Assembly (NCBI GenBank): GCA_965220505.1
Contig: CBDCQE010000003.1
Location: 868,001 to 932,000 of the forward strand
Source: Bin87 sp965220505
GTDB lineage: Bacteria; Chloroflexota; Dehalococcoidia; Lucifugimonadales; UBA3495
Direction: 5' to 3'
Length of the DNA stretch: 64,000 bases
The position numbers were made by a program, and so were the translations under genes. Below, piece by piece: positions 9,188 through 17,951 of the stretch; the stretch's first letter is position 1, and every line of letters starts with the position of its first letter. The notes beneath the pieces were generated by a model, which saw only the letters and a program-made list of their open reading frames with translations, made no database searches and was not told the origin of the DNA.

Positions 9188-9281
9188 GTCATTGCGAGCG
9201 CAGCGCGGCAATCCCGTCGGGGTGACAGTCAGCCACGCAACAACGAGATCGCCGCGTCGCCCCGCTCCTCGCGATGACAAG
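9188..9281. repeat. Dispersed repeat R2 (CATTGCGAGCG family), full copy
   Basis: GTCATTGCGAGCGCAG and GCGGCAATCCCGTCGG on the left are answered by GAGATCGCCGCG and CTCCTCGCGATGACA on the right, giving a long imperfect hairpin. Partial copies occur at about 11098 and 26451 in the same window. It lies between the converging 3' ends of dinB and the cupin gene. Confidence 0.8.
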
Positions 9282-9299
9282 CCGGAAACTCCCCGGTCG

Positions 9300-10373
9300 C
9301 TACCCCCGGAACACCTCGGTCACCGGCTGGTGCCCGGCGTTCTCCTCGTAGGGTTCCTCCCGGTAGAGCGCCATCTGCTTCATGATGGGGATGTCCTGGA
9401 TGGAGAACAGGATCGCCTCGCTGTCCGCGTCGTTAGCGTGCTCGTGCCACACCCACGGCGGCACCACGAAGAAGTCGCCCTCGGTCCAGTCGAACCGCGT
9501 GCCGTCGATGACGCTGTGGCCCTGGCCCTTGTACACCTGGTACACGGCGCAGCTGGTCTGCCGGTGCGCCCGGGTGGCGATACCCGGCCGGATCATCTGC
9601 GCCCAGCAGGTCATGGTCTTGAGCACGGGGCCGCCGGTCATGGGGTCGCTGAACTCCATGGCCACATCGTCGAAGGGGCTGGCGTCGACCCGGGCCAGTT
9701 GCTGCAGCGCCTCGTGGGTCTTGTCCCACTTGTAGTGCCACAGCGCCGAGTAGGGAGTGCCCGGCTCCTCCCACGCCGGCCGCAGCGCACCGGAGGCGAA
9801 CTTGCGCTCCGACTCGGCCACGCCGACGATGGGCTGCTGGTCCTCGGGGTAGGCCTCGTAGAAGTTGGCCCGCAGGTAGCGCACCAGGGGCACGTCCAGC
9901 CCGTCCAGCCAGACCATCGGCTCGTCGCCCTCGTTGTTGTGGTCGTGCCACGTCCAGGATGGCGTCAGCACCAGGTCGCCCGGCTCCATGTAGCACTTGT
10001 CGCCCTCCACGGTGGTGTAGGCGCCAGTCCCCTTGAGCACCCAGCGGATCGCCGTAGGAGTGTGGCGATGGGCCGGCGCGTTCTCCCCGGGCAGCAGCAG
10101 TTGGAGCGCCGCCGTGATGGTGTGGGTGGTGCCGCGATCCAGGCCGGGCGTCGCCAGGCGCAGGGTGCGCCGCTCCACGTCGCGGTCGGGCGTCACCAGT
10201 TCGCCGCTCTTCATCACCAGCGGCTCCACCTCGGCCCAGCGCCAGAGGTAGGGCTCCATTTCCGGCAGCGGCTGGCCCTCGCCCTGCAGCCAGCCCGGCT
10301 TGACCTGGATCCGGCCGGCGGTCTCGTAATACTGTTGCTCTTCCTGCGTATTCAACCGTTCTGTTGTCGCCAT
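9300..10373 (-). CDS. Bicupin dioxygenase, gentisate 1,2-dioxygenase-like
   Basis: 357-residue bicupin. The first cupin shows HRHTPTAIRWVLKGTG and GDLVLTPSWTWHDHNNEG; the second shows HRQTSCAVYQVYKGQGHS and GDFFVVPPWVWHEHANDAD. The first-cupin His pair plus the distal His is the iron-site pattern of gentisate and 1-hydroxy-2-naphthoate ring-cleaving dioxygenases, which open aromatic rings with O2. In the second cupin the site is less complete (HRQT). ATG 10373 has AGGAG nine bases upstream; an extension to 10508 is unlikely. It is divergent from a carboxymuconolactone decarboxylase-fold gene, which fits aromatic degradation. The exact substrate is unknown. Confidence 0.85.
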   Translation of the reverse strand: MATTERLNTQEEQQYYETAGRIQVKPGWLQGEGQPLPEMEPYLWRWAEVEPLVMKSGELVTPDRDVERRTLRLATPGLDRGTTHTITAALQLLLPGENAPAHRHTPTAIRWVLKGTGAYTTVEGDKCYMEPGDLVLTPSWTWHDHNNEGDEPMVWLDGLDVPLVRYLRANFYEAYPEDQQPIVGVAESERKFASGALRPAWEEPGTPYSALWHYKWDKTHEALQQLARVDASPFDDVAMEFSDPMTGGPVLKTMTCWAQMIRPGIATRAHRQTSCAVYQVYKGQGHSVIDGTRFDWTEGDFFVVPPWVWHEHANDADSEAILFSIQDIPIMKQMALYREEPYEENAGHQPVTEVFRG

Positions 10374-10478
10374 GCTGCCAACTCCTGATTTCGGTTCCGA
10401 GTGACTGTTGGCGCGATTGTAAACGTGATGCGACCGCATGTCATTCTGTGGACCCAACGATTCGACGGCCGGCCAGGA

Positions 10479-10487
10479 TGTTACAAT
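10479..10487 (+). promoter_or_regulatory. Extended -10 promoter, CMD-family gene
   Basis: TG-T-TACAAT followed by CG, 41 bases before the ATG at 10529. No good -35; TTCGAC at 10461 is too close (15-base spacer). Confidence 0.5.
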
Positions 10488-10528
10488 CGCCCGGCAACCT
10501 GCACGCAACCCATCAAGCGAGGAAGATC

Positions 10529-11089
10529 ATGGCCAGACTGCCCGTAGTAACCCGAGACATGGTGCCCGCGGAATTCCACGACGCCTTCGACGAGCTCACC
10601 AGACCCACCGGCGGCACCATCACCGGCGGCCCCTATTCCATCGCGATCAACAGCCCCGAGATGGCGCGGCGACGCAGCAGCCTCACCGGCTACCTGCGCT
10701 TCGAGAGCACCTTCTCCAAGCGCATCCAGGAGCTGGCGATCCTGGTCACCGCGCGCAACTTCGACTGCCCCTACATCTGGAACGCCCACGCTCCCGCCGC
10801 CCGGCGGGAAGGGGTCAGCGACGCCATAGTGGATGCGATCCGCGACCGCCAGCCCCTGCCCAGGATGGCCGCGGACGAACAGGCCATCGTCAACTTCTGC
10901 AACGAATTCTACGCCAACCACCGCGTCTCCGCTTCCACCTTCCAGATCGCCCTGGAGCAGTTCGGCGCGCAGCACCTGGTGGAGATCACCGCGCTGATGG
11001 GCAACTACGCCCAGACTGCGTTCTTCCTCAACGCCTTCGAGGTGGAACTCCCTGCGGACCGCACCGAGCCCGTGCTGCCGGTCTCCTGA
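10529..11089 (+). CDS. Carboxymuconolactone decarboxylase family protein (AhpD-like fold)
   Basis: 186 residues of the CMD/AhpD helical fold. The diagnostic stretch is KRIQELAILVTARNFDCPYIWNAHAPAARREG (about residues 65-95): in this family a Glu/Cys/His set on that helix pair does acid-base or thiol chemistry. Only one Cys (DCPY) is present, so the peroxidase CxxC of AhpD is missing and a decarboxylase-like or unknown role is more likely. ATG 10529 follows GAGGAAG. Its divergent placement with the gentisate dioxygenase-like gene suggests a shared aromatic pathway, which is inference. Confidence 0.85.
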   Translation: MARLPVVTRDMVPAEFHDAFDELTRPTGGTITGGPYSIAINSPEMARRRSSLTGYLRFESTFSKRIQELAILVTARNFDCPYIWNAHAPAARREGVSDAIVDAIRDRQPLPRMAADEQAIVNFCNEFYANHRVSASTFQIALEQFGAQHLVEITALMGNYAQTAFFLNAFEVELPADRTEPVLPVS

Positions 11090-11097
11090 AACACCGG

Positions 11098-11140
11098 TCA
11101 TTGCGAGCGAAACGCGGCAATCTCGTCGGGAGTGGCGAGG
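11098..11140. repeat. Dispersed repeat R2, partial copy
   Basis: GTCATTGCGAGCGAAACG followed by CGGCAATCTCGTCGGGAG matches the left arm of the copy at 9188 with a few substitutions. It sits in the 70-base gap before the next gene. Confidence 0.7.
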
Positions 11141-11163
11141 CCGCCTGACCTGCCGACCTCTCC

Positions 11164-12033
11164 ATGCGCGTTCTCGTCATCGGCGCCAGCGGGTTCATCG
11201 GCCGCTACGTGTCCCGCCGTCTCGTGGCGTCGGGACACGCCGTTTTCAGCACCTATAACTCGCGCCCGCCGGCCGACGACGGCGCGTCCTGGCATCGGGT
11301 CGAAATAACCGACCCCGCGGCTATGGACGCGCTCTTCTCCCTGGCGCAGCCCGAGGTAGTGGTGCATCTCGCCGCCATGGCTGATGTGGGCACGGCGGAG
11401 CGCAATCCCCACGTCGCCACGCACGTGAACGCGACGGCGACGGAGACCATCGCCCGCCTGTGCGAGCGGTATGCGGCCCGGCTGGTGTTCATTTCCACCG
11501 AGTACGTTTTCGACGGCCAGCGTGGCCCGTACACTGAGGCAGACACACCGGCGCCCACCACCCAGTACGGGCGGACCAAGTTCGCGGCCGAGCGGTCGGT
11601 CGCGGATCTCGTTTCGAATTGGAGCATCCTGCGCACCAGCATCGTTTACGGCTGGCCCGCGCCGGGACGCCGCAACTTCGTGCCGATGTTGGTTGAGCGC
11701 CTCCGCAATGGCGAACCGTACCGCGGGTCAACCAACGTGTTCCGTTCGCCGGTGTACGTCGAGCATCTCGTCGACGGTATCGAGCGACTGGTCGAAACAG
11801 AGGACACCGGCGTCCATCACATTGCCGGATCTGACTGGGTGACCATGTACGAATTCGCGGTCGCCGTCGCCGCGAAGTTCGGGTTGGACACGAGCCTGGT
11901 GATCCCGGGAACGGACCCGATGGATGACCGGCTGGGCCTGGATTGCGCGCGCACGATGTCCGCATTGGGCCTGCCGCATCCCGGGCTGGACGATGGTCTT
12001 GCCGTCATGCGAGCCGCCATGCCGTCCCAGTAA
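11164..12033 (+). CDS. NAD(P)-dependent sugar-nucleotide reductase, RmlD-like extended SDR
   Basis: 289 residues with the Rossmann motif VIGASGFIGRYV at the N-terminus, VVHLAAMADVG, the STEYVFDG strand typical of the RmlD subfamily, and the catalytic YGRTK (YxxxK, about residues 138-142). RmlD reduces dTDP-4-dehydrorhamnose; related proteins act on other nucleotide sugars. No other rhamnose gene is nearby, so the substrate is open. The ATG follows a weak site after repeat R2. Stops converge with the MFS gene at 12051. Confidence 0.85.
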   Translation: MRVLVIGASGFIGRYVSRRLVASGHAVFSTYNSRPPADDGASWHRVEITDPAAMDALFSLAQPEVVVHLAAMADVGTAERNPHVATHVNATATETIARLCERYAARLVFISTEYVFDGQRGPYTEADTPAPTTQYGRTKFAAERSVADLVSNWSILRTSIVYGWPAPGRRNFVPMLVERLRNGEPYRGSTNVFRSPVYVEHLVDGIERLVETEDTGVHHIAGSDWVTMYEFAVAVAAKFGLDTSLVIPGTDPMDDRLGLDCARTMSALGLPHPGLDDGLAVMRAAMPSQ

Positions 12034-12050
12034 CACTTCTTGGTTGCCGC

Positions 12051-13286
12051 TCATACTCGCGGACGCCTGGCCGTCGCCAGGAGGATGGCCGCAATAACGG
12101 CCACCGCCGCCAGCGCCAGGAAGGCCCCCTGGTAACCGCCCGTCCGGTCGTACACCACGGCCGACGCCAGCGGCCCTACGGCGAAACCCACCACCTGCGC
12201 CGCCCGGCTCACGCCGAAGGTGCTCCCCAGTGTCCTGCGTCCGTAATAGTCGGCCCACAATATCGGGGCCAGCGTGTTGATGCCCGTGCCGACGATGCCC
12301 TGCATCACCGCGAACAGATAGGTCTCCGGCAGGTTGTCGGCTGTCATCAGCACCCACATGCTCGCGGCTGCCAGCAGGTAGGACAGGACCAGCAGGAGCT
12401 TGGGCGCAGCCCGCTCTGCCAGCAATCCGAAAGCCAGCGCCGAAACCGCCCCCGAGATCGCCATCACGCTGACCGCCGCCACCGCCGCACCGGCGCTGAG
12501 CCCCTGCTGGGTCAGGTGTGGCACCAGGTGCAGCCCGATCCCGGAGGTCGCGGTTGACACCAAAAACAACGAGAACAGGATCAACCAGAACGATGAAGTC
12601 CGGACGATGGCTCCCAGCCCGACGACCGGCTCGTCGGTGGTCAATTCGGACCGTTCGGGCGAATCAGGAGCGCCTTCGCCATCTACTCTCAGGCCCATGT
12701 CTTCGGGCTGCCGGCGCACCAGCAACAGCGCCGGAATCGCGCCCACCACCAGCATCGAGCCGGCCAGCATCACCCACGCGGCGCGCCAGTCCCACAACGA
12801 GATCACCAGTTGCACCAGCGGCGCCATCACGATGACCCCGCCCGCGTTCCCCAACATCACCAACCCGGTAGCACGCCCCCGGTACCGCGCGAACCACTTG
12901 CCCGCCGTCACCGACGCGCTCACCTGGATCAGCCCCTGGTCGGCAATGCGCACGGCGGTGAAGGCCACGTAGAATGCCGCCAGCGCCTGTGCGTTGGCCA
13001 GATACAGGCATCCCGCCACCACGATCAGCCCACCGGCCACCAGCGTCGCCCGCGCGCCGAAACGGTCAACGGCGCGTCCGGTAAACGGCGCCAGACCCGC
13101 TCCCAGCACGGCGCCAAGGCTGGTCGCGCCGGCCACCTCCGTGCGGTTCCAGCCGAACTCTTGGCTCATGGGCACCACGAACACCGTGAGGATGCTGATG
13201 GCCGTGGCCGCGTTGGCAAAGGACATGCCCGACGCGGCGGCGACCACCCACCAACCGTAGTAGATCCTGTTCGGTATGATGTTCAT
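12051..13286 (-). CDS. MFS transporter, oxalate/formate antiporter or monocarboxylate-type
   Basis: 411-residue inner-membrane carrier with two blocks of hydrophobic helices split by a charged loop (RSELTTDEPVVGLG). YYGWWVVAAASGMSFANA at the N-terminus and the DRFGAR loop between helices 2 and 3 are typical of the OFA/monocarboxylate-type subgroup. PEDMGLRVDG before the central loop also recurs in the two other MFS carriers in this window (23550 and 49334), so the three are paralogs. ATG 13286 is chosen because the extra 27 residues to 13367 are not membrane-like. Substrate unknown, probably an organic acid; the neighbouring amidohydrolase is divergent. Confidence 0.88.
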   Translation of the reverse strand: MNIIPNRIYYGWWVVAAASGMSFANAATAISILTVFVVPMSQEFGWNRTEVAGATSLGAVLGAGLAPFTGRAVDRFGARATLVAGGLIVVAGCLYLANAQALAAFYVAFTAVRIADQGLIQVSASVTAGKWFARYRGRATGLVMLGNAGGVIVMAPLVQLVISLWDWRAAWVMLAGSMLVVGAIPALLLVRRQPEDMGLRVDGEGAPDSPERSELTTDEPVVGLGAIVRTSSFWLILFSLFLVSTATSGIGLHLVPHLTQQGLSAGAAVAAVSVMAISGAVSALAFGLLAERAAPKLLLVLSYLLAAASMWVLMTADNLPETYLFAVMQGIVGTGINTLAPILWADYYGRRTLGSTFGVSRAAQVVGFAVGPLASAVVYDRTGGYQGAFLALAAVAVIAAILLATARRPRV

Positions 13287-13463
13287 CCTGTCGATTAACA
13301 ACCATGCCTTTGGGCATTGTCGAGCACTTCGTATCGAGTTTTGGTCGATCCGCCGGAGGCACTCCAAACCCCTATGATATGATTTGCCCGAATGCGAACC
13401 GGCGACGCGCGCCGGCTCCCTGTCATCTCAATCCCATGCACACCCGATAAACGGAGGCTGATT

Positions 13464-14489
13464 ATGCCCTTTGGAGGCAATGACTGGCACTCGCTGCGGC
13501 AGGAAGAAACCCTGGAGCCCGAGATCCCCATCTGCGACCCACACCATCACTTCTGGGACTACCGCACCGAGCGGATACCCTACCATCGCTACCTGCTCCA
13601 CGAACTCGCTGATGACGTGAACAGCGGGCACAACGTGACCTCCACCGTCTTCGTGGAGGCCCGCTCCATGTACCGCACCACCGGCCCCGAGGAAATGCGT
13701 CCCGTGGGCGAGGTGGAGTTCGTGCAGGGCCTGGCCGCCGCGTCCGCCAGCGGTTTGTACGGCCCCTGCCGTGCCGCCGCGTCCATCGTGGGCCACGCCA
13801 ATCTGAATCTGGGCGACGGCGTCAAGCCGGTGCTGGAGGCCCTCCAGGCGGCCAGCCCCAACCGCTTCCGCGGCATCCGCCACTCCGTCACCTGGGACCC
13901 GCACCCCGAGGTGGAGAACACCGCGGCCCATCGCGCCGCCAACCAGATGTCCAGCGACAACTTCCGCGCCGGCGCACGCGTCCTCGCCAGCATGGGCCTG
14001 ACCCTGGAAGGCTGGATGTACTTCCCGCAGATGTTCGAGCTGGCCGATTTTGCCAAGGCCGTGCCCGACCTCACCATCATCCTGAACCACATCGGTGGCC
14101 TGCTGCGGGTCGGCCCCTACTCCAACAGCGACGAGACTCTGGCGACGTGGCGGCAGGGCATCGCGGCCGCCGCCGAGTGCCCCAACGTGGTCATCAAGCT
14201 GGGCGGCATCGGAATGCCCCGCACCGGCTTCGACTGGCACGAGCGGGACATCCCCGCCGGCTCTGAAGAGCTGGCCAACGACATGGCGCCGCTGGTCAAC
14301 TACTGCATCGAGCAGTTCGGCCCCGACCGCTGCATGTTCGAGAGCAACTTCCCGGTGGACAAGGTGTCCTACTCGTACAACGTCATGTACAACGCCTTCA
14401 AGCGCCTCTCGAAGGACTACTCCCCCACCGAGCGCGCGGCCATGTTCCACGACACCGCGGTGCGGGTGTACAGCGTGGACGAAAGCTGA
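13464..14489 (+). CDS. Amidohydrolase 2 family (TIM-barrel) hydrolase
   Basis: 341-residue metal-dependent hydrolase or decarboxylase. The N-terminal metal motif is CDPHHHFWDYR (about residues 25-35); TIILNHIGG supplies the middle His and MFESNFPVDK carries the position of the usual final Asp. Family relatives cleave lactones such as 2-pyrone-4,6-dicarboxylate or decarboxylate aromatics. ATG 13464 follows CGGAGG. A tandem TATGAT pair at 13373-13383 is a possible -10. The last 16 codons are echoed by a detached fragment at about 17762. Confidence 0.9.
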   Translation: MPFGGNDWHSLRQEETLEPEIPICDPHHHFWDYRTERIPYHRYLLHELADDVNSGHNVTSTVFVEARSMYRTTGPEEMRPVGEVEFVQGLAAASASGLYGPCRAAASIVGHANLNLGDGVKPVLEALQAASPNRFRGIRHSVTWDPHPEVENTAAHRAANQMSSDNFRAGARVLASMGLTLEGWMYFPQMFELADFAKAVPDLTIILNHIGGLLRVGPYSNSDETLATWRQGIAAAAECPNVVIKLGGIGMPRTGFDWHERDIPAGSEELANDMAPLVNYCIEQFGPDRCMFESNFPVDKVSYSYNVMYNAFKRLSKDYSPTERAAMFHDTAVRVYSVDES

Positions 14490-14514
14490 CGCGGGCAGCC
14501 GTGATGACCGTGAC

Positions 14515-14557
14515 GGAGCGGAAAGGTCCTGGCGCGCACGCAGGTTCTTTCCGCTCC
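14515..14557 (+). terminator. Hairpin after the amidohydrolase gene
   Basis: Arms GGAGCGGAAAG (14515-14525) and CTTTCCGCTCC (14547-14557) are perfect complements around a 21-base loop, 26 bases after the stop. There is no long T run, so it may terminate weakly or stabilise the 3' end. Confidence 0.5.
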
Positions 14558-14737
14558 TTCTCCTCTGGCGAGAGACAGTTAGGGCGATGGGCCACTTGAC
14601 ATATCGTCTATGGCCGACTCCGGGCAATGCTGTTATAAGCGATGTAATTCGATTTCGGTAAAGCCCTACAGTTTACGTGGAGACGGATCTAACCTAACCT
14701 CCGCGTATCAATCTTTGGATTGCGCGAGGAGGTTCCA

Positions 14738-17698
14738 TTGCGTTGGCGATTATTGATGCTGGCGGTTTTCGCGGCCGTTCTGATTGCTCTGTCCCTCGTG
14801 GTTGGCCTCCCTCGTCCAGCGTCCGCCCAAATCGGCACGCCGGCCACCGGCAACATCCGGGTGGTGGACGGGCCGAACCCCGGCGAAGTAGTCATCTCGT
14901 GGGACGTCGTGGCGGAAGCGACCCATTACCGCGTCGGCTACGTCAACCTGGATGTGGATCGCCTCCAAGCCCTGGCCCGGGGCGCCGAGTGGATTGAGGC
15001 CTTTGTCTATGTAGACGTGGCGGCGGCAAACCTCCCGGTCTCCGGGGGGCGGACGCAATACGTCATCCGGCGTCTGGCCCAGGGCGACCGGCACGCCTTT
15101 ACCGTGCTGACCAGCGACGACTACATTGATACCGGCGGCGGGGGGAGAGTGAGGAGCACATTCTCCTGGCCTCCCCAAGGGTCGCGCTGGGCCCGTCACG
15201 TAATAGCTGATCGCGGCGGCGCCTGTCCCGGAGCGGTCGCTGCGTCGGCTTCCGCAGTCTCAGGCAGAGCCTCTTCCGGTGTCGGGCCCGCGGTCTCTCC
15301 CGCAGCCTCGGATGGCTCCATTGGCCAGGGTGATCCTGGTCCGCCCCCGGACGTGCCCTTCGAGAGACGGCATATTACGCTGGGCGCTCCCGCGATAGGC
15401 GCGCCGTACGAGGAGACCAGCAACGGCCGTTTCGCAGGACAGATGGACGATGCTCGAGTAGCGGCGCAGGCCATAACACCGGCCACCGGCAACATCCGGG
15501 TGGTGGACGGGCCGAACCCCGGCGAAGTAGTCATCTCGTGGGACGTCGTGGCGGAAGCGACCCATTACCGCGTCGGCTACGTCAACCTGGATGTGGATCG
15601 CCTCCAAGCCCTGGCCCGGGGCGCCGAGTGGATTGAGGCCTTTGTCTATGTAGACGTGGCGGCGGCAAACCTCCCGGTCTCCGGGGGGCGGACGCAATAC
15701 GTCATCCGGCGTCTGGCCCAGGGCGACCGGCACGCCTTTACCGTGCTGACCAGCGACGACTACATTGATACCGGCGGCGGGGGGAGAGTGAGGAGCACAT
15801 TCTCCTGGCCTCCCCAAGGGTCGCGCTGGGCCCGTCAGGTAGTAGCTGATCGCGGTGGCGCTTGCCCTACCACAGGGGTTCCGATAGTCACCCCACCCGC
15901 TGTGGTGACCAGCCTGGACGGTCTCGAACACGGCGCCTGGCTGGAGCAGAACCGGCCGCAGGCGGCGGCGGATATCAGAGCGCTGCCCTGGGTCCGGGAC
16001 GGCATTAACGGCTCGGAGCGTCAGGCGGCCGAGGCTTTGATCGCCACCGCGATATGGTACTCTGGCGCCTTCAGTTCCCTCATGCAGATGTCCTGGCTCG
16101 GGGACGGCGTTACCGACGCTGAAGCGATAGCTACGACATATATCAGGTGGACGGCATTCTTCGACTCCGAATCGCCTGGTTCTGATCTGGCCGGGCAGAT
16201 GCTGCGAAAGTCCTGGGTGCGGGATGCGGTCAGCGCTGACGAAGCGACGGTCATAAGAAACCTTTATTGGATGGTCTGGTACGATACCGAGTCTCCCCCG
16301 CCGCCGCAGTTAATCGCTGCGGTCAACGTTACTGTCAGCCGTATCCTCGCCATGCCCTTCCTGGCCAGCGTGGAAAGCACGGATGCCCTGGCGGTTCGTT
16401 CCCTGGAGAGAATTGAAGAGATAAGCAAGACCGATTTTCTGCAGGTCATGTCCCGCCCTACCCTCAACGACGGGATCACCGACGAAGAGGCTGAAATTGT
16501 GCTTCTGCTCGGCGCCACGTATCAATATGCCGATCTCGCTCTGATTGACACCCTGCTTGACCCTACTCGCATCACCGTTGAAAGGCGCGCCATTCGCCTG
16601 CCGCGATCCGGAGAAGTGGATTTGGCGATCATCCGCACCGCCCCGGGGCCGTCCCGTAGTATGGACCTCTTGGAGCACAGCGTTCGGGGCATTGAAGAGT
16701 TTATGGGAGCATCGTTCCCGACCAACTATATAGCCGCGCTTTTTGCGGAGGAGGCAGTGTTAGAAGGCGCCGCCGGAGTCAACTTCGGCACCCACGTCGC
16801 GATGCTCCCTGAATATGACGTTGACGACGGCAGCCACGACGCAAACATCCTTCCCAGCCTGACGACCCATGAGGTCGCCCACTACTACTGGAGAGGAAAC
16901 GAAACCTGGATTGACGAGGGCGGGGCGACTTTCATGGAATTTCCTGTTGAAAATGTGCGTACCGGCCGCGGCCTGATTGCCGACCATTATCCGTGCGCGT
17001 ATGTGTCCAGTATAGCCGATCTGGTAGCCTTGGACCCTGAGCAACTCTCTCCGGCAGACATCTGCAATTACTCGTTGGGGGAGCGTGTATTCCTTGACCT
17101 GTACCGCAACCTGGGAGACGCGGCCTACCGTCGGGGGTTCAGCAGCCTGTATCAGAGGTCGCAGGTCCTGGATGAGTATCTCTGGCCTACGTATTTGGAC
17201 ATCAGCCACGTCCGGGAGGCCTTCCAGCCCCTCGCACCCGCCGCAACTGCTGTCATCGCCCGCTGGTACGACGGGACCGAACCTTACGACCTGAGCCACC
17301 TGGACACCGGCCCGGTAGATCCTAGCCTGCCCGGCATCAACGGGCGGATTACGGAACAGTTGCTGATGTTTGATTCAAATTGGCCGGATGGACCCGGAAT
17401 CGACCGCTTCTCCGCGGCCGGCGTGGACGAGTTGTTGCTCATACAGCTGACCTGGACTTTCCCCCGCACATCTGCACCAAAGGCGCAGATCTTAGAGTAC
17501 GTGGAATATTATGAGGACGGCTTTGCTTTCCGGAAACAAGTTTGGGACCATACTTTCGATCCCGCCTCGATCGGAGCCCGGACAGGAAGGGGTATAGGGT
17601 TCCCCCCGGACGAAAAATGGGCCACGGGTCGTTACTGGGTGTACGTGTACGACGGCGACCGCAAGGTGGCGGAGGTTACATACGAGGTGCTGCCGTAG
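14738..17698 (+). CDS. Secreted HExxH metalloprotease with two FN3-like modules
   Basis: 986 residues from TTG 14738, chosen for AGGAGG five bases upstream; a TTG at 14720 adds six residues. A signal peptide is clear (RWRLLMLAVFAAVLIALSLV, cleavage near PASAQ). Two identical FN3-like modules follow (about residues 36-155 and 249-368), separated by a Ser/Ala/Pro linker. Next comes a helical region with repeated W(V/L)xDG(I/V)TxxEA units. The catalytic part has HEVAH at about 711-715 and WIDEGGATFME about 15 residues on, the gluzincin pattern HExxH...E. It probably cleaves extracellular protein. Composition is lower in GC than neighbours. The exact peptidase family is not recognised. Confidence 0.8.
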   Translation: MRWRLLMLAVFAAVLIALSLVVGLPRPASAQIGTPATGNIRVVDGPNPGEVVISWDVVAEATHYRVGYVNLDVDRLQALARGAEWIEAFVYVDVAAANLPVSGGRTQYVIRRLAQGDRHAFTVLTSDDYIDTGGGGRVRSTFSWPPQGSRWARHVIADRGGACPGAVAASASAVSGRASSGVGPAVSPAASDGSIGQGDPGPPPDVPFERRHITLGAPAIGAPYEETSNGRFAGQMDDARVAAQAITPATGNIRVVDGPNPGEVVISWDVVAEATHYRVGYVNLDVDRLQALARGAEWIEAFVYVDVAAANLPVSGGRTQYVIRRLAQGDRHAFTVLTSDDYIDTGGGGRVRSTFSWPPQGSRWARQVVADRGGACPTTGVPIVTPPAVVTSLDGLEHGAWLEQNRPQAAADIRALPWVRDGINGSERQAAEALIATAIWYSGAFSSLMQMSWLGDGVTDAEAIATTYIRWTAFFDSESPGSDLAGQMLRKSWVRDAVSADEATVIRNLYWMVWYDTESPPPPQLIAAVNVTVSRILAMPFLASVESTDALAVRSLERIEEISKTDFLQVMSRPTLNDGITDEEAEIVLLLGATYQYADLALIDTLLDPTRITVERRAIRLPRSGEVDLAIIRTAPGPSRSMDLLEHSVRGIEEFMGASFPTNYIAALFAEEAVLEGAAGVNFGTHVAMLPEYDVDDGSHDANILPSLTTHEVAHYYWRGNETWIDEGGATFMEFPVENVRTGRGLIADHYPCAYVSSIADLVALDPEQLSPADICNYSLGERVFLDLYRNLGDAAYRRGFSSLYQRSQVLDEYLWPTYLDISHVREAFQPLAPAATAVIARWYDGTEPYDLSHLDTGPVDPSLPGINGRITEQLLMFDSNWPDGPGIDRFSAAGVDELLLIQLTWTFPRTSAPKAQILEYVEYYEDGFAFRKQVWDHTFDPASIGARTGRGIGFPPDEKWATGRYWVYVYDGDRKVAEVTYEVLP
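14840..15837. repeat. Perfect 359-bp direct repeat inside the protease gene
   Basis: Bases 14840-15198 recur at 15479-15837 without a mismatch that I can find; the offset of 639 bases is exactly 213 codons, so the reading frame is kept. Immediately after the block the copies diverge (CACGTAATAG against CAGGTAGTAG). The block encodes almost the whole FN3-like module. Confidence 0.9.
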
Positions 17699-17761
17699 CT
17701 CGGCGGTACCTTGGGATACGGTCGTTGGCCACGTGTTCCTACCAACCATACCGCAAACGCC

Positions 17762-17812
17762 GCCATGTTCCACGACCCGACGGTGCGCGTGTACCGCGTG
17801 GATGAAATCTGA
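17762..17812 (+). pseudogene. 3' remnant of an amidohydrolase gene
   Basis: Bases 17762-17812 read AMFHDPTVRVYRVDEI then TGA. The intact amidohydrolase ending at 14489 finishes AMFHDTAVRVYSVDES then TGA, so this is the last 16 codons of a paralog. Nothing upstream (the metalloprotease stop is at 17698) continues the frame. A hairpin follows, as it does after the intact gene. Confidence 0.7.
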
Positions 17813-17843
17813 CAAATAACCGTCAAATAGCGCACGTTCTCAG

Positions 17844-17874
17844 GGCTGGGGCGACCACGAAGGTTGCCCCAGCC
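17844..17874 (+). terminator. Hairpin terminator-like element
   Basis: GGCTGGGGC (17844-17852) pairs with GCCCCAGCC (17866-17874) and is followed by TATGTTATTAT. It lies 32 bases after the stop of the amidohydrolase remnant and before the next gene. Confidence 0.6.
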
Positions 17875-17951
17875 TATGTTATTATCGCCGGGCTACATTT
17901 TGAAAATAGCTTGAATGGAGATCATTGACTGGCTTTCGGAGGATAGAGATC

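Noticed and set aside
9192..10388. 398-codon plus-strand frame opposite the cupin gene
   Set aside because: Antisense shadow rich in His, Arg and Val; the minus strand carries both cupin motifs.
13428..14627. 399-codon minus-strand frame opposite the amidohydrolase
   Set aside because: Antisense shadow; the plus strand has the HHHFWDY metal motif and a CGGAGG site.
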